A program made the position numbers and the translations under genes. From assembly GCA_015060225.1 (NCBI GenBank), contig SUYX01000007.1:1-64000 (forward strand): a stretch of 64,000 nt of DNA, read 5' to 3'. Positions 23,427 to 31,382 of this stretch are shown one piece after another (the first letter of the stretch is position 1; each line of letters starts with the position of its first letter). Source of the DNA: Bacteroidales bacterium. Its GTDB lineage: Bacteria; Bacteroidota; Bacteroidia; Bacteroidales; UBA932. The notes beneath the pieces were generated by a model. The model was not told where the DNA came from and searched no databases. It saw only the letters and a list, made by a program, of their open reading frames with translations.

Positions 23427-25613
23427 TTATTTAAGTCTGTTGAGGGTTTTAAGGAGTTCATCTTTAGCCGCGCCCTCATTCTCAGCACTATAAAGAGTCT
23501 CACACTGGGCAATGATATCATCCTTCACACATGAGTACTCATACCATCCCAAAGCCTCAATTGCTGTAAGTTTCAACTCCTCGTCCTTTGTACTCTTTAT
23601 AATGTGCATCAAAGATTCAACCAATTTGGGCTCGCAACCGTTGCGTCTGCCACGGGCAAAGCTCTTCTGCTCCTTCAATGACATTGAGCCGTCCATAACA
23701 CCGGCAACCTCCTCCTGGAACGACTTGTCATAATTGTTTATCATCTTTATCAGCTTCCCGAAAGCCTCCTGGCCCTCCCAATAAGGATTTGCCTGGTTCT
23801 CCTTGTTGAATTCCTCTATCAGCTTCTGTGCATCATAACCTTTAAGGTTACCCTTCAACTGGAACAATACACGGGCAGAAGTCATTGGATCCATATAAGT
23901 TTTTACCACTGCAGGGATAAGTTCCTCAGAGAAGTTCTTGCCCACATACATTGCACTAAGGCGCTGTGTAAGTTCATAGTCATCTGCCAATCCAAGGATA
24001 ATTGCCTGAGGAAGATTCTCATCCGCTATCTTTCTGTTGGTATTGAATGCAGCCAGGCGCAACACCTTACTGTTGCTGTTTTTCTGGATATCAAGCAACT
24101 CCTGTGATGTGATTGCATTGTTGTTGTAGAGCATCTTTATTGCCAGAGATTTGAAGTCACAAACCAACTCATCATCTACAGGGGCATCAAGGACTTTTTT
24201 CCAATATTTTACATCATTCTTTTTGGAAGCAATTACCTCATTGATATTGAATCCTCCCTTATTGAAATACTCAATATCCTGGGCTCCGAACTCAAAAGTA
24301 GGGTCACCTATAAGGTGTGACTCAAGGGTCATCTGCCCTTTTGCCCAGTTTCCTGCTGAAATGCCCCAGTTGAGCAGACCTATAAGTTCAGTTGTCCAGG
24401 TATCCTGCAAAGTGTTTACACTGTTGCCTTTAACCACTACTGTATTACCCGGGTTAAAGATATAATGGCAGGCAATGTAATCATCCTGGTTGAAACTGCC
24501 GTTGTAGCATGCATCAAAAATTACCATTCTGGCACCTGATTCATATCCCTCAAGATCTGGAATTACTATATCCATTGATGCTGCATGAAGGCTGTCCTCC
24601 TGAATGCGTACAGGGTCAAATGCATCATTGAGCCATGACCTTGGAATGTCATAGTTCTTTACAAAGCGGGCTTTTGTAGCCTCTACATTTTTTGCTGAAC
24701 GCACCTTGCCCCTGAAATAGTTCCTTGCAAGGTCAATCCACCCTGTAGGGTCTGCTACAAAAGGTGAACCGTTCAGATACTGGGTATCATCCGCACCGTG
24801 GTGGTGAAGTACAGCAAGATCCAACTCCTTGTCTGCAACTGCCGCCATAAGGCGGGTCTTCACATATTTGTCAAATGTAAAGTCTATATAATCGAGGTCT
24901 CCACCCTTGCGGTTAAGGAACTGGAAATGCTCAGAGAAGGCAACAGCCTCATCTATACGGGCGTTCATGCTCTCTGAGTTGTAACCGTGTCCACCAAAAT
25001 GTAGCATCTTGTCCATAGGGGCCGGATTCTGTTTTGCTGCAACCGCCTTCTGAAGATAAGCAGCAAGAAGTTCATATTTGTTATCTACCTCAGGAGCCTT
25101 TATCCTTGCAGAATATATGTCACACTCAATTTCCTGGGCTCCGTCTGCCAAAAGTGAATAGTAGAAGAAAAGTTTTTTCTGCTCATCCTGTTTCAGGAAC
25201 TTGAATTTGAGGTCAAAATCATCATAGAAACGGTCTGAAGGGACAGATGACCTCTTCATATCCATTTTCTGGTTCATCTTGAAAGCTGTTGTAAAGTGCT
25301 GGGCATCCCTCAACATAGGAATTGGAATGTCACCAATGAATACTGCCCCTTCAAGATTCTCATTTGTGTACATGTTGTACAAGTGACCCTTGATTGAATC
25401 AGGGTTGAACCATTTGTCAACAACAAGGACACCTTTTCTGTAGTCATTATCTACAGATTTCACATAAGCATCAATCTGCTCAGGAATGACTTCATAAGTC
25501 TTTTCATCTACAACCACAGCCAGGGTTGTAGATGCATTGCTGCTGCAGCTGCTACCGCCAATGACAAACAGTGCGGAGCATACAGCCAATGCCAATTTCA
25601 TTGTTTTTTTCAT
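23427..25613 (-). CDS. gingipain-like (C25, clan CD) lipoprotein with HEAT-like C-terminus
   Basis: A 728-residue protein with lipoprotein signal MKKTMKLALAVCSALFVIGGSSC. The N-terminal half carries caspase-like features: GAVFIGDIPIPMLRD near 88, LHFGGHGYNSES near 206, AVLHHHGADDTQYLNG near 268 (candidate catalytic His) and ARMVIFDACYNGSFNQDDYIA near 367 (candidate catalytic Cys in the ACxNGxF context of gingipains). The C-terminal 250 residues are helical and repeat-like, ending TKDEELKLTAIEALGWYEY, as in HEAT repeats. No type IX sorting domain is visible; lipidation replaces it. The proposed activity is a surface or periplasmic cysteine peptidase; the cleavage preference is unknown. Confidence 0.72.
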   Translation of the reverse strand: MKKTMKLALAVCSALFVIGGSSCSSNASTTLAVVVDEKTYEVIPEQIDAYVKSVDNDYRKGVLVVDKWFNPDSIKGHLYNMYTNENLEGAVFIGDIPIPMLRDAQHFTTAFKMNQKMDMKRSSVPSDRFYDDFDLKFKFLKQDEQKKLFFYYSLLADGAQEIECDIYSARIKAPEVDNKYELLAAYLQKAVAAKQNPAPMDKMLHFGGHGYNSESMNARIDEAVAFSEHFQFLNRKGGDLDYIDFTFDKYVKTRLMAAVADKELDLAVLHHHGADDTQYLNGSPFVADPTGWIDLARNYFRGKVRSAKNVEATKARFVKNYDIPRSWLNDAFDPVRIQEDSLHAASMDIVIPDLEGYESGARMVIFDACYNGSFNQDDYIACHYIFNPGNTVVVKGNSVNTLQDTWTTELIGLLNWGISAGNWAKGQMTLESHLIGDPTFEFGAQDIEYFNKGGFNINEVIASKKNDVKYWKKVLDAPVDDELVCDFKSLAIKMLYNNNAITSQELLDIQKNSNSKVLRLAAFNTNRKIADENLPQAIILGLADDYELTQRLSAMYVGKNFSEELIPAVVKTYMDPMTSARVLFQLKGNLKGYDAQKLIEEFNKENQANPYWEGQEAFGKLIKMINNYDKSFQEEVAGVMDGSMSLKEQKSFARGRRNGCEPKLVESLMHIIKSTKDEELKLTAIEALGWYEYSCVKDDIIAQCETLYSAENEGAAKDELLKTLNRLK

Positions 25614-25627
25614 ATATATGCTATTTA

Positions 25628-28594
25628 TTACTCTTTAACCAGTTCAAGTCCCATATCAATCCCCTTATGGGTTGCCGGAACTCCGTATTTCATCCACACA
25701 GGCATAGGGGCCCCTTTTAGGAAGTGGTCCATAAACTGTGACAATCTTATTGTGTAGTCAAGGGCATTCACCCTCTTGCTTATATTGTGGCTCTCGTCGT
25801 TGTACTGGAGCATCCAAACCTGTTTGCCAAGTCTGCGCAATGCGGTGAAGTACTCAATGCCCTGATACCATGGAACTGCCTCATCCTTGTCGTTGTGCAT
25901 TATGAGCAGAGGAGTGTTCACCTTGTCGGCGAAGAAAAGAGGTGAGTTCTCTATGTAAAGGTCAAAGCCCCCCTCATCCCACAATGTTTTTCCTATACGG
26001 CTCTGGGTATGCTCATACTGGAACTGTCTCACAACTCCACTGCCCCATCTTATACCACCGTATGCACTTGTCATATTGGCTACAGGTGCACCTGAGCCGG
26101 CACATTTGAACATATCTGTCTGAGTTACCAGGTAAGCCACCTGATATCCACCCCAGCTCTGTCCCTGGATTGCAATGTTATCCCTGTCAACCCAAGAGTT
26201 CTTGCAAAGGGCCTCAACACCTGAAACTATACAGTTGTAGGCACTCTTTCCCGGGTGCCCTACGGTATAGTGGATATCCGGCATGAATACAAGGTACCCG
26301 TTGCTGGTAAAATATGTGATGTTGATTGTAGAACGGCTTACAGCAGGTTTGCGGTATGCATGCTTGTACTGGCTGGATGTCTCATAGAAATAAACCACCA
26401 TAGGATACTTCTTGTTTGCATCAAAATTCTCAGGCTTGTAAAGCAAACCTTCAAGTTCGCGGCCGTCATAGGCTGTCCAATACACAGACTCACAAGTTCC
26501 CCAATTGTAATCTGCCTGCTGAGGATTTGAATTGGTAAGTTTCTTTGAGGTCTTGAACATGTCTTTGGTAACCCACATGTTTGTACTCTCCACAAAGCTG
26601 TTCTTTGTATAAGTGATCACATTTGCATCTTTGGCCTTGTTCAGATATCCCAAAGCAAAATCCGTTTCCATAATGAGTTCCTTCATAGGGAGGAGTTTCC
26701 CCCTGCGGTTCTGCCTCATATAATATCCGTTGCCCTTAGATTTGTTGTCAAGTGCAGTGAAATATACATTATCCTTCTTCCCTATAGGTTCCTTCTTTAT
26801 ACCTGGAGTACCGTCGGGAAGCTGGAGGGCATCCCATCTCATCATCCTGAAGGTATAACCTTTCTCCCTTCCCAATCCCTGGGTAAGCATCTGGGGAGCT
26901 TTCTGCACAAGAGGGTCCACCTCCCATACATCATATTTGTCATATACATAGAAGGTCCTCTCATCTGCACTCCAACCGCCGTTGCCATATGCAGGGGCCA
27001 TCTGGGGCTTGTCATGCGATTCTTTCCAGAGAGGGAAATGGATTCCGTTGGTAATTGTAACAGGTTCAGCCACATTGCTGATACCAACACCTTTCTCTGT
27101 GTTTGCTCCGCGCAAGTCCAATGAGAAGAACTGTTTCTGCTCAGGATTGTACCATACAAGAAAATTCCCTTTTGGAGATGCACTTATATTGCCGGCATAA
27201 ATCTTCTGAGCAACCATTCTTGAAGATCCGTCTTTCAACGAAATAAGGTAAAGGTCACAAATTGGATTTGCATCCCACTGGCTCTGAATATTGTATCTCT
27301 CACTGCTGAATGCGTAGGCATAATCTGCACTCCACTCTGCAGGTACGGTAATATTAGGATATTCCGGCTGCGCAAGACGTACAAGTTCCGCACTTGCCGC
27401 TTTATGTGATACAGTATCAAGGTCTATTGTACTGAGGTAACTTCTCTTGGTAAGCATACCCCTCATGTTCAACTGCTGGGTTGAGATGAAGTCATCATTG
27501 TAATGCCATACATCTACCTTGGCCTGCTCCTCCTTGTTGGTGGTATCCTTCTGTGGAGGTATTACTGTAATGCCAAAGAAGAGACGGCTGCCAGCCTTAT
27601 TGGTATTCAAGGCACGGTTGCGGGTAACCCTCATCCCCTCAGGAATGCCGGCCATTGAGTTGTCAACAACTTTCCGGGCCTTTGCCCCTTTATCATAAAT
27701 ATTGAATGTATAGATCTCAACATTCTCATCAATCTTCTTTGTAGTATCAGTATTGGCATAGAAAATTATGAACTTCTCATCTGCAGAGAGATAAGGTTTC
27801 AGAATCTCCCCCTTCTTACCTGTTTGGAGAATCTCATCTGAAGATTTTGTTGCTGGATTGTAAGAATAAAGTTTCTTGTACTTCTCCCCTTTTTCTATGC
27901 AGAAAAGGCGGTCTCCCTTCTTGCTGAATGAAAGGACATCCACCTCCTTGAGTGTATCTGCAATAGAGTTTGTAGCCAGATTGTATATGATGGTAAGGAT
28001 TTCTGTCTTTGGCTTTGACTGCTTCTTTGCAGTTTTCTTTTCCTGTGCAGCATCTTCTTTATTATCGGGAAGAGCCTCCTTGTGCTCAACTTTGAATGCG
28101 ATGAAATCGCCCCCCTCACGAGGAATCTCAACCCCTTTGAGAGCCGGGAACTTTACAATATTTCCTGTAGCAAGTTCAAGAATGCCCAAAGTATCCTTGG
28201 GAGCCTTGTCCCCTTTGAGTTTCTTCAGTTTCGCCTCCTTCTGCTGTGCATGGGTAGGCCTGATGGTAAATACGAGGTGTTTCCCCTGTGGTGAGAACTT
28301 CATTCTTGCCCCCCTTGGGACAGTTGTGGTTTTCTCTGTTGTGAGATTGATAACATTTACAGAGCCGTCATTCTCCTCCCTATTGCAATAATAAGCGGCC
28401 CATTGGCCGTTGTCTGTAATGGCATAGCCGCCAAGTGTCTCCCACTTGTCATAAACCGAGTGGTCAAGCGGTGGCTTAACTACACTCTTGGGCTGCAGGC
28501 TTCCATTCTGCTCCTGGGCATTTGCACTCGTGCCCATGCCACAAGCGGCAAGTAATGCCGCACACATAAGAGTTCCAAAAAACAATTTTCTCAT
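25628..28594 (-). CDS. exported S9-family prolyl-oligopeptidase-like peptidase
   Basis: A 988-residue peptidase. The start MRKLFFGTLMCAALLAACGMGTS has a lipobox-like LLAAC (Cys 15), so membrane attachment is likely. The N-terminal 650 residues form a beta-propeller-like region (for example YAYAFSSERYNIQSQWDANPICDLYLISLKDGSS). The C-terminal alpha/beta-hydrolase domain has the S9 triad: GQSWGGYQVAYL near 812 (Ser), MHNDKDEAVPW near 905 (Asp) and DESHNISKR near 940 (His). The track start at 28645 would add residues upstream of the predicted promoter region. It is the first gene of a five-gene operon with the C25-like protein, TonB receptor, DUF4876 and DUF6850, suggesting two peptidases serving peptide acquisition or envelope processing. 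Confidence 0.87.
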   Translation of the reverse strand: MRKLFFGTLMCAALLAACGMGTSANAQEQNGSLQPKSVVKPPLDHSVYDKWETLGGYAITDNGQWAAYYCNREENDGSVNVINLTTEKTTTVPRGARMKFSPQGKHLVFTIRPTHAQQKEAKLKKLKGDKAPKDTLGILELATGNIVKFPALKGVEIPREGGDFIAFKVEHKEALPDNKEDAAQEKKTAKKQSKPKTEILTIIYNLATNSIADTLKEVDVLSFSKKGDRLFCIEKGEKYKKLYSYNPATKSSDEILQTGKKGEILKPYLSADEKFIIFYANTDTTKKIDENVEIYTFNIYDKGAKARKVVDNSMAGIPEGMRVTRNRALNTNKAGSRLFFGITVIPPQKDTTNKEEQAKVDVWHYNDDFISTQQLNMRGMLTKRSYLSTIDLDTVSHKAASAELVRLAQPEYPNITVPAEWSADYAYAFSSERYNIQSQWDANPICDLYLISLKDGSSRMVAQKIYAGNISASPKGNFLVWYNPEQKQFFSLDLRGANTEKGVGISNVAEPVTITNGIHFPLWKESHDKPQMAPAYGNGGWSADERTFYVYDKYDVWEVDPLVQKAPQMLTQGLGREKGYTFRMMRWDALQLPDGTPGIKKEPIGKKDNVYFTALDNKSKGNGYYMRQNRRGKLLPMKELIMETDFALGYLNKAKDANVITYTKNSFVESTNMWVTKDMFKTSKKLTNSNPQQADYNWGTCESVYWTAYDGRELEGLLYKPENFDANKKYPMVVYFYETSSQYKHAYRKPAVSRSTINITYFTSNGYLVFMPDIHYTVGHPGKSAYNCIVSGVEALCKNSWVDRDNIAIQGQSWGGYQVAYLVTQTDMFKCAGSGAPVANMTSAYGGIRWGSGVVRQFQYEHTQSRIGKTLWDEGGFDLYIENSPLFFADKVNTPLLIMHNDKDEAVPWYQGIEYFTALRRLGKQVWMLQYNDESHNISKRVNALDYTIRLSQFMDHFLKGAPMPVWMKYGVPATHKGIDMGLELVKE

Positions 28595-28617
28595 TTGATA
28601 AGTATACTTATAAAAAT

Positions 28618-28650
28618 AGGGTGCAAAACTACATAAAAGTTTCACACCCT
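28618..28650 (-). terminator. hairpin between lipoprotein and S9 peptidase genes, overlapping a -7 box
   Basis: On the minus strand AGGGTG...CACCCT encloses further pairing AAACT/AGTTTT and is followed by ATTTTTA, fitting a terminator for the lipoprotein gene. The same stretch contains TAGTTTTG (28624-28631), a -7 box that would serve the S9 operon. It may be terminator, operator or both. Confidence 0.45.
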
Positions 28651-28694
28651 ACAATATAAAAAGCTACCCAATTGGGGTGAAAATATGGTGAGAT

Positions 28695-29120
28695 CTACTC
28701 AACCACTTCCACCTGTGCCACGCTCTCCTCTTTGATGCTCACTTCATCATCTTCCGAGGTGGCCACACATGAGAATCTGTAGGAACCTGGGGTTATCCCC
28801 TCTACCTTGAACTTGTACAGATATGGATACTCATTGTCCACCACCTTATTATTGTTGAACAATGTAAAGACAACATCAAATCCATATTTTACATATTCCA
28901 GTTCGGCGACAAACTTAACCTGAAGGGAATCATTGTTCCTGATTGTCAACAATGGGGAATTGTATCCCAGTTCCACGCTCTCAAATGTCTGTTCCTCACC
29001 GGTTGTAATGTTTTTAAGGACAAATTTGGCCGGGCCATCATGGTTGATTTTTGTCTTTTCACAAGAAACAAGGGTGATTGCCGCCAGAAACAATACTGCT
29101 AAATATCCAAGATTTTTCAT
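28695..29120 (-). CDS. small lipoprotein with Ig-like fold
   Basis: A 141-residue lipoprotein: MKNLGYLAVLFLAAITLVSC is followed by EKTKINHDG, with the lipidated Cys at 20. The mature part is all beta in character (VLKNITTGEEQTFESVELGYNSPLLTIRNNDSLQVKFVAELEY, then TPGSYRFSCVATSEDDEVSIKEESVAQVEVVE), consistent with a single immunoglobulin-like or PKD-like domain. I recognise no specific family. A TATTTTTG -7 box at 29154-29161 and a hairpin after the stop indicate a single-gene unit. Confidence 0.6.
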   Translation of the reverse strand: MKNLGYLAVLFLAAITLVSCEKTKINHDGPAKFVLKNITTGEEQTFESVELGYNSPLLTIRNNDSLQVKFVAELEYVKYGFDVVFTLFNNNKVVDNEYPYLYKFKVEGITPGSYRFSCVATSEDDEVSIKEESVAQVEVVE

Positions 29121-29153
29121 AACTGTATCAAATCATTATAGTTAAAACTGTTG

Positions 29154-29161
29154 CAAAAATA
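29154..29161 (-). promoter_or_regulatory. -7 box TATTTTTG for the small lipoprotein gene
   Basis: On the minus strand TATTTTTG fits TAnnTTTG and predicts about a 29-base leader before the ATG at 29120. TGTG lies 19 bases upstream in place of the -33 TTTG. The remaining intergenic sequence to the tRNA terminator (29162-29310) shows no gene. Confidence 0.45.
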
Positions 29162-29310
29162 CATAAAATTACATTTCGTCCACACTCGGCATCCTCAGCG
29201 TGGATAAGCGGTTGCTATTATCTCTCTGCATCCACTAAAGATACCATTTTTGTGGACAAATGCCGCCTCAGCTCACCTCCCGGCACCCACAAGAGCCAGC
29301 TGTACCCCAC

Positions 29311-29336
29311 AAAAAAAGCCGCTTTTCCAGCGGCTT
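29311..29336 (-). terminator. intrinsic terminator of tRNA-Lys
   Basis: On the minus strand AAGCCGCT-ggaa-AGCGGCTT is followed by seven Ts, a few bases after the tRNA 3' end. Confidence 0.9.
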
Positions 29337-29342
29337 GGTCTG

Positions 29343-29415
29343 TGATCCGTCTGGGGCTCGAACCCAGGACCCCAACATTAAAAGTGTTGTGCTCTACCTG
29401 CTGAGCTAACGAATC
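29343..29415 (-). tRNA. tRNA-Lys (anticodon TTT)
   Basis: The minus strand folds into a complete 73-nt cloverleaf. The acceptor arms are GATTCGT/ACGGATC plus discriminator A, and the D arm is GCTC-AGCAGGTA-GAGC. The anticodon arm is CAACA-CTTTTAA-TGTTG with TTT in the loop, and the T arm is CTGGG-TTCGAGC-CCCAG. The CCA end is not encoded. It has its own canonical promoter (29433-29463) and terminator. The ORF at 29218-29493 crossing it is spurious. Confidence 0.97.
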
Positions 29416-29432
29416 ATCCCGTTTTGGGACTG

Positions 29433-29463
29433 CAAATGTAGAGTTTTTTTTTAAATATACAAA
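29433..29463 (-). promoter_or_regulatory. canonical Bacteroidetes promoter for tRNA-Lys
   Basis: On the minus strand TTTG (29460-29463), 19 bases, TACATTTG (29433-29440): an exact match to the TTTG-N19-TAnnTTTG consensus. The predicted start is about 13 bases before the tRNA 5' end. Confidence 0.8.
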
Positions 29464-29489
29464 CATTTGCAGCACAATTGATGTAAAAA

Positions 29490-30341
29490 TCATATCTCTT
29501 CCACCAGACTATACTCGGCTTCCCAATTTTCTGCCTTAATAATCAATTGGTTATAAGAATAATCAATCTCCATTCTTATATCCCCCAAATTGGCACACTG
29601 TATATCATATCCATTCTCTTCAAGATATTTTCCAATTGGTATATCCCTGTTTACCAAAATCTTACCCAATGTACCATCCACTTCCCTTTTCCGTATCAGC
29701 AGAGAAAGCAGAATATTCTCGGTATCAGGCTGGCGAAGAATTCGTCCGGAATATTTTGTATAATAATTGCCCATATCACACAATTCCATATATGTCTGCA
29801 CTCTGCTTCCCGAAAACCCGCCATCTACATAAAAGCCCCCTTTGGCACATAGAAGCACCATCTCCACATCAAAATCTACTCCTACCCATCCCTGCAAATA
29901 TACATCTACAGTTGCAAACTCCTTATGCGGCCTCACCTTAATATAAGAATCTTCACATTTTGTATTAATCATACTCTTGCAGAAATAGAGAGAATCGGCC
30001 TGTATGCCATCCCGTTTGAGCATTGCCGTACCCAATGAATATTTCTCCACCAGTTCAGTACCTCCCCTGATGTTACCCCAAAGCATGCACCTCACATCTT
30101 CATATCTCGGCACCTCAACCACATAGGGGGAGGTATAGTCCCTTCTGTATATTGTATCTTTGTATATCATTTCCCCCACTTCATTAAAAAGCCACATCTG
30201 CAGTTCCCTTATACTTTTGTCCACATCCTTCAAATCCACTGTAAGATACGAAGGGCATACATCCCTGTCTTCAAATACCCTGCAGCCCGCGGCTAAAGCA
30301 AGGATAGCTCCCAAAAACAAACATTTCAAGCACCTTTCCAT
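29490..30341 (-). CDS. FimB/Mfa2-family fimbrial anchor lipoprotein
   Basis: A 283-residue lipoprotein (MERCLKCLFLGAILALAAGC, Cys at 20) of the FimB/Mfa2 family, which in Porphyromonas anchors the fimbria to the outer membrane and limits its length. Family-like elements are CPSYLTVDLKDVDKSIRELQMWLFNEVGEMIYKDTIYRRDY at the start of the mature protein and the late strand GYDIQCANLGDIRMEIDYSYNQLIIKAENW. It is the last of four genes, five bases after the FimA-like gene. No separate tip-subunit genes follow; tRNA-Lys comes next. Confidence 0.82.
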   Translation of the reverse strand: MERCLKCLFLGAILALAAGCRVFEDRDVCPSYLTVDLKDVDKSIRELQMWLFNEVGEMIYKDTIYRRDYTSPYVVEVPRYEDVRCMLWGNIRGGTELVEKYSLGTAMLKRDGIQADSLYFCKSMINTKCEDSYIKVRPHKEFATVDVYLQGWVGVDFDVEMVLLCAKGGFYVDGGFSGSRVQTYMELCDMGNYYTKYSGRILRQPDTENILLSLLIRKREVDGTLGKILVNRDIPIGKYLEENGYDIQCANLGDIRMEIDYSYNQLIIKAENWEAEYSLVEEI

Positions 30342-30346
30342 ACCTA

Positions 30347-31372
30347 CTAAAACTCAACTACACTTTCAGAGAGAGGTTCCCAGTCCTTAACACTAACTGT
30401 CGCCGACAATGTACCCTTCTCAACATCCGAATCAGGATCCAGAGAACCTGGCCTCTTGATGGTCACATCTACCGAATAGCAGCAGTTCCTCTTTACTTCA
30501 CTCAATTTTACAGGGTAATAATATACTGACCCGTTCAGTTCCCCCTCTATCACAACTCTTGTAAACTTGTCCGTATCATTCTCTGCAGCAAATCCGTTCT
30601 CAAAGCAATAGAAATAGTGCGGAGTTGCATATCCTGCATCAGAAATTCCAGTTCCCAGATCATCATAAATCATACCGGCCATCGCACATGCATCAGCATC
30701 CTCCTCCAGAGCTTTTCCCTTGTTATAAACCTTAAGATTGTCTCCACTGCCATCAAAAATCACTTTTTCTGCCTGAGCATTTAGCAAATAAGCCTTCACA
30801 TTTTTAAGTTCCATACCCTCATAAGGGCCATCTTTAAAAGCTGTCCTTACAGATTTGACCTGTATTCGTGCCACAAGCCTTTTTATGGTAAATGATACGG
30901 TTGAAGCTATCTGCAGCCGTGCTTCTGTTCCCCCCGTCATTATGAAACTTTTCAGATTCTCCTGTGCCAGCAATGCCGTCTGCTGCTCAAAAAGGGTACG
31001 GGTATTTACCCCCTTCCAGTTTGCCCTGTGAGAATTTGCCACTGCATAAATCATCTTGTTGCCTGTAGTTGTCTGAACTTCCAGATTTGTAAGGTTTCCC
31101 AATTCAGCTGTTGTGAATTTTCTGTATCCGTCCAATACCCCGTCATCCGGTTTTCCCTCATTTACCCTGAAAACGAATATCTCCAATGTCTGTATATGGT
31201 TGTCATCACTCTGTATGCCATGTCCGTTTCCAACAGCCTTGGTCCCCTCCTGGGGTTTGAGATTAACATACAGTACACTTTCCATAAGATCTTCAGCCAC
31301 AACTGGCTGATCCTCCTTGCTGCAGCTGCAGGCCATTACTGCCACTGCCATCATAAATAAGATTTTCTTCAT
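30347..31372 (-). CDS. FimA/Mfa1-like fimbrillin lipoprotein
   Basis: A 341-residue major fimbrial subunit candidate. MKKILFMMAVAVMACSCSKED contains the lipobox (MACSC). The N-terminal domain has TLEIFVFRVNEGKPDDGVLDGY and MIYAVANSHRANW, typical of the P. gingivalis-type fimbrillins (type V pili). The C-terminal domain includes TIKRLVARIQVKSV and ends LSATVSVKDWEPLSESVVEF, which would be the beta-strand donated to the next subunit. In this class an Arg-specific protease removes the N-terminal strand; a basic site in that region is not obvious to me. A C25-family protein is encoded 4 kb away, but a functional link is only inference. Confidence 0.8.
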   Translation of the reverse strand: MKKILFMMAVAVMACSCSKEDQPVVAEDLMESVLYVNLKPQEGTKAVGNGHGIQSDDNHIQTLEIFVFRVNEGKPDDGVLDGYRKFTTAELGNLTNLEVQTTTGNKMIYAVANSHRANWKGVNTRTLFEQQTALLAQENLKSFIMTGGTEARLQIASTVSFTIKRLVARIQVKSVRTAFKDGPYEGMELKNVKAYLLNAQAEKVIFDGSGDNLKVYNKGKALEEDADACAMAGMIYDDLGTGISDAGYATPHYFYCFENGFAAENDTDKFTRVVIEGELNGSVYYYPVKLSEVKRNCCYSVDVTIKRPGSLDPDSDVEKGTLSATVSVKDWEPLSESVVEF

Positions 31373-31382
31373 AATATAGTTT

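Noticed and set aside
29218-29493. 91-residue minus-strand ORF in the track
   Set aside because: It is a translation through tRNA-Lys, its terminator and its promoter.
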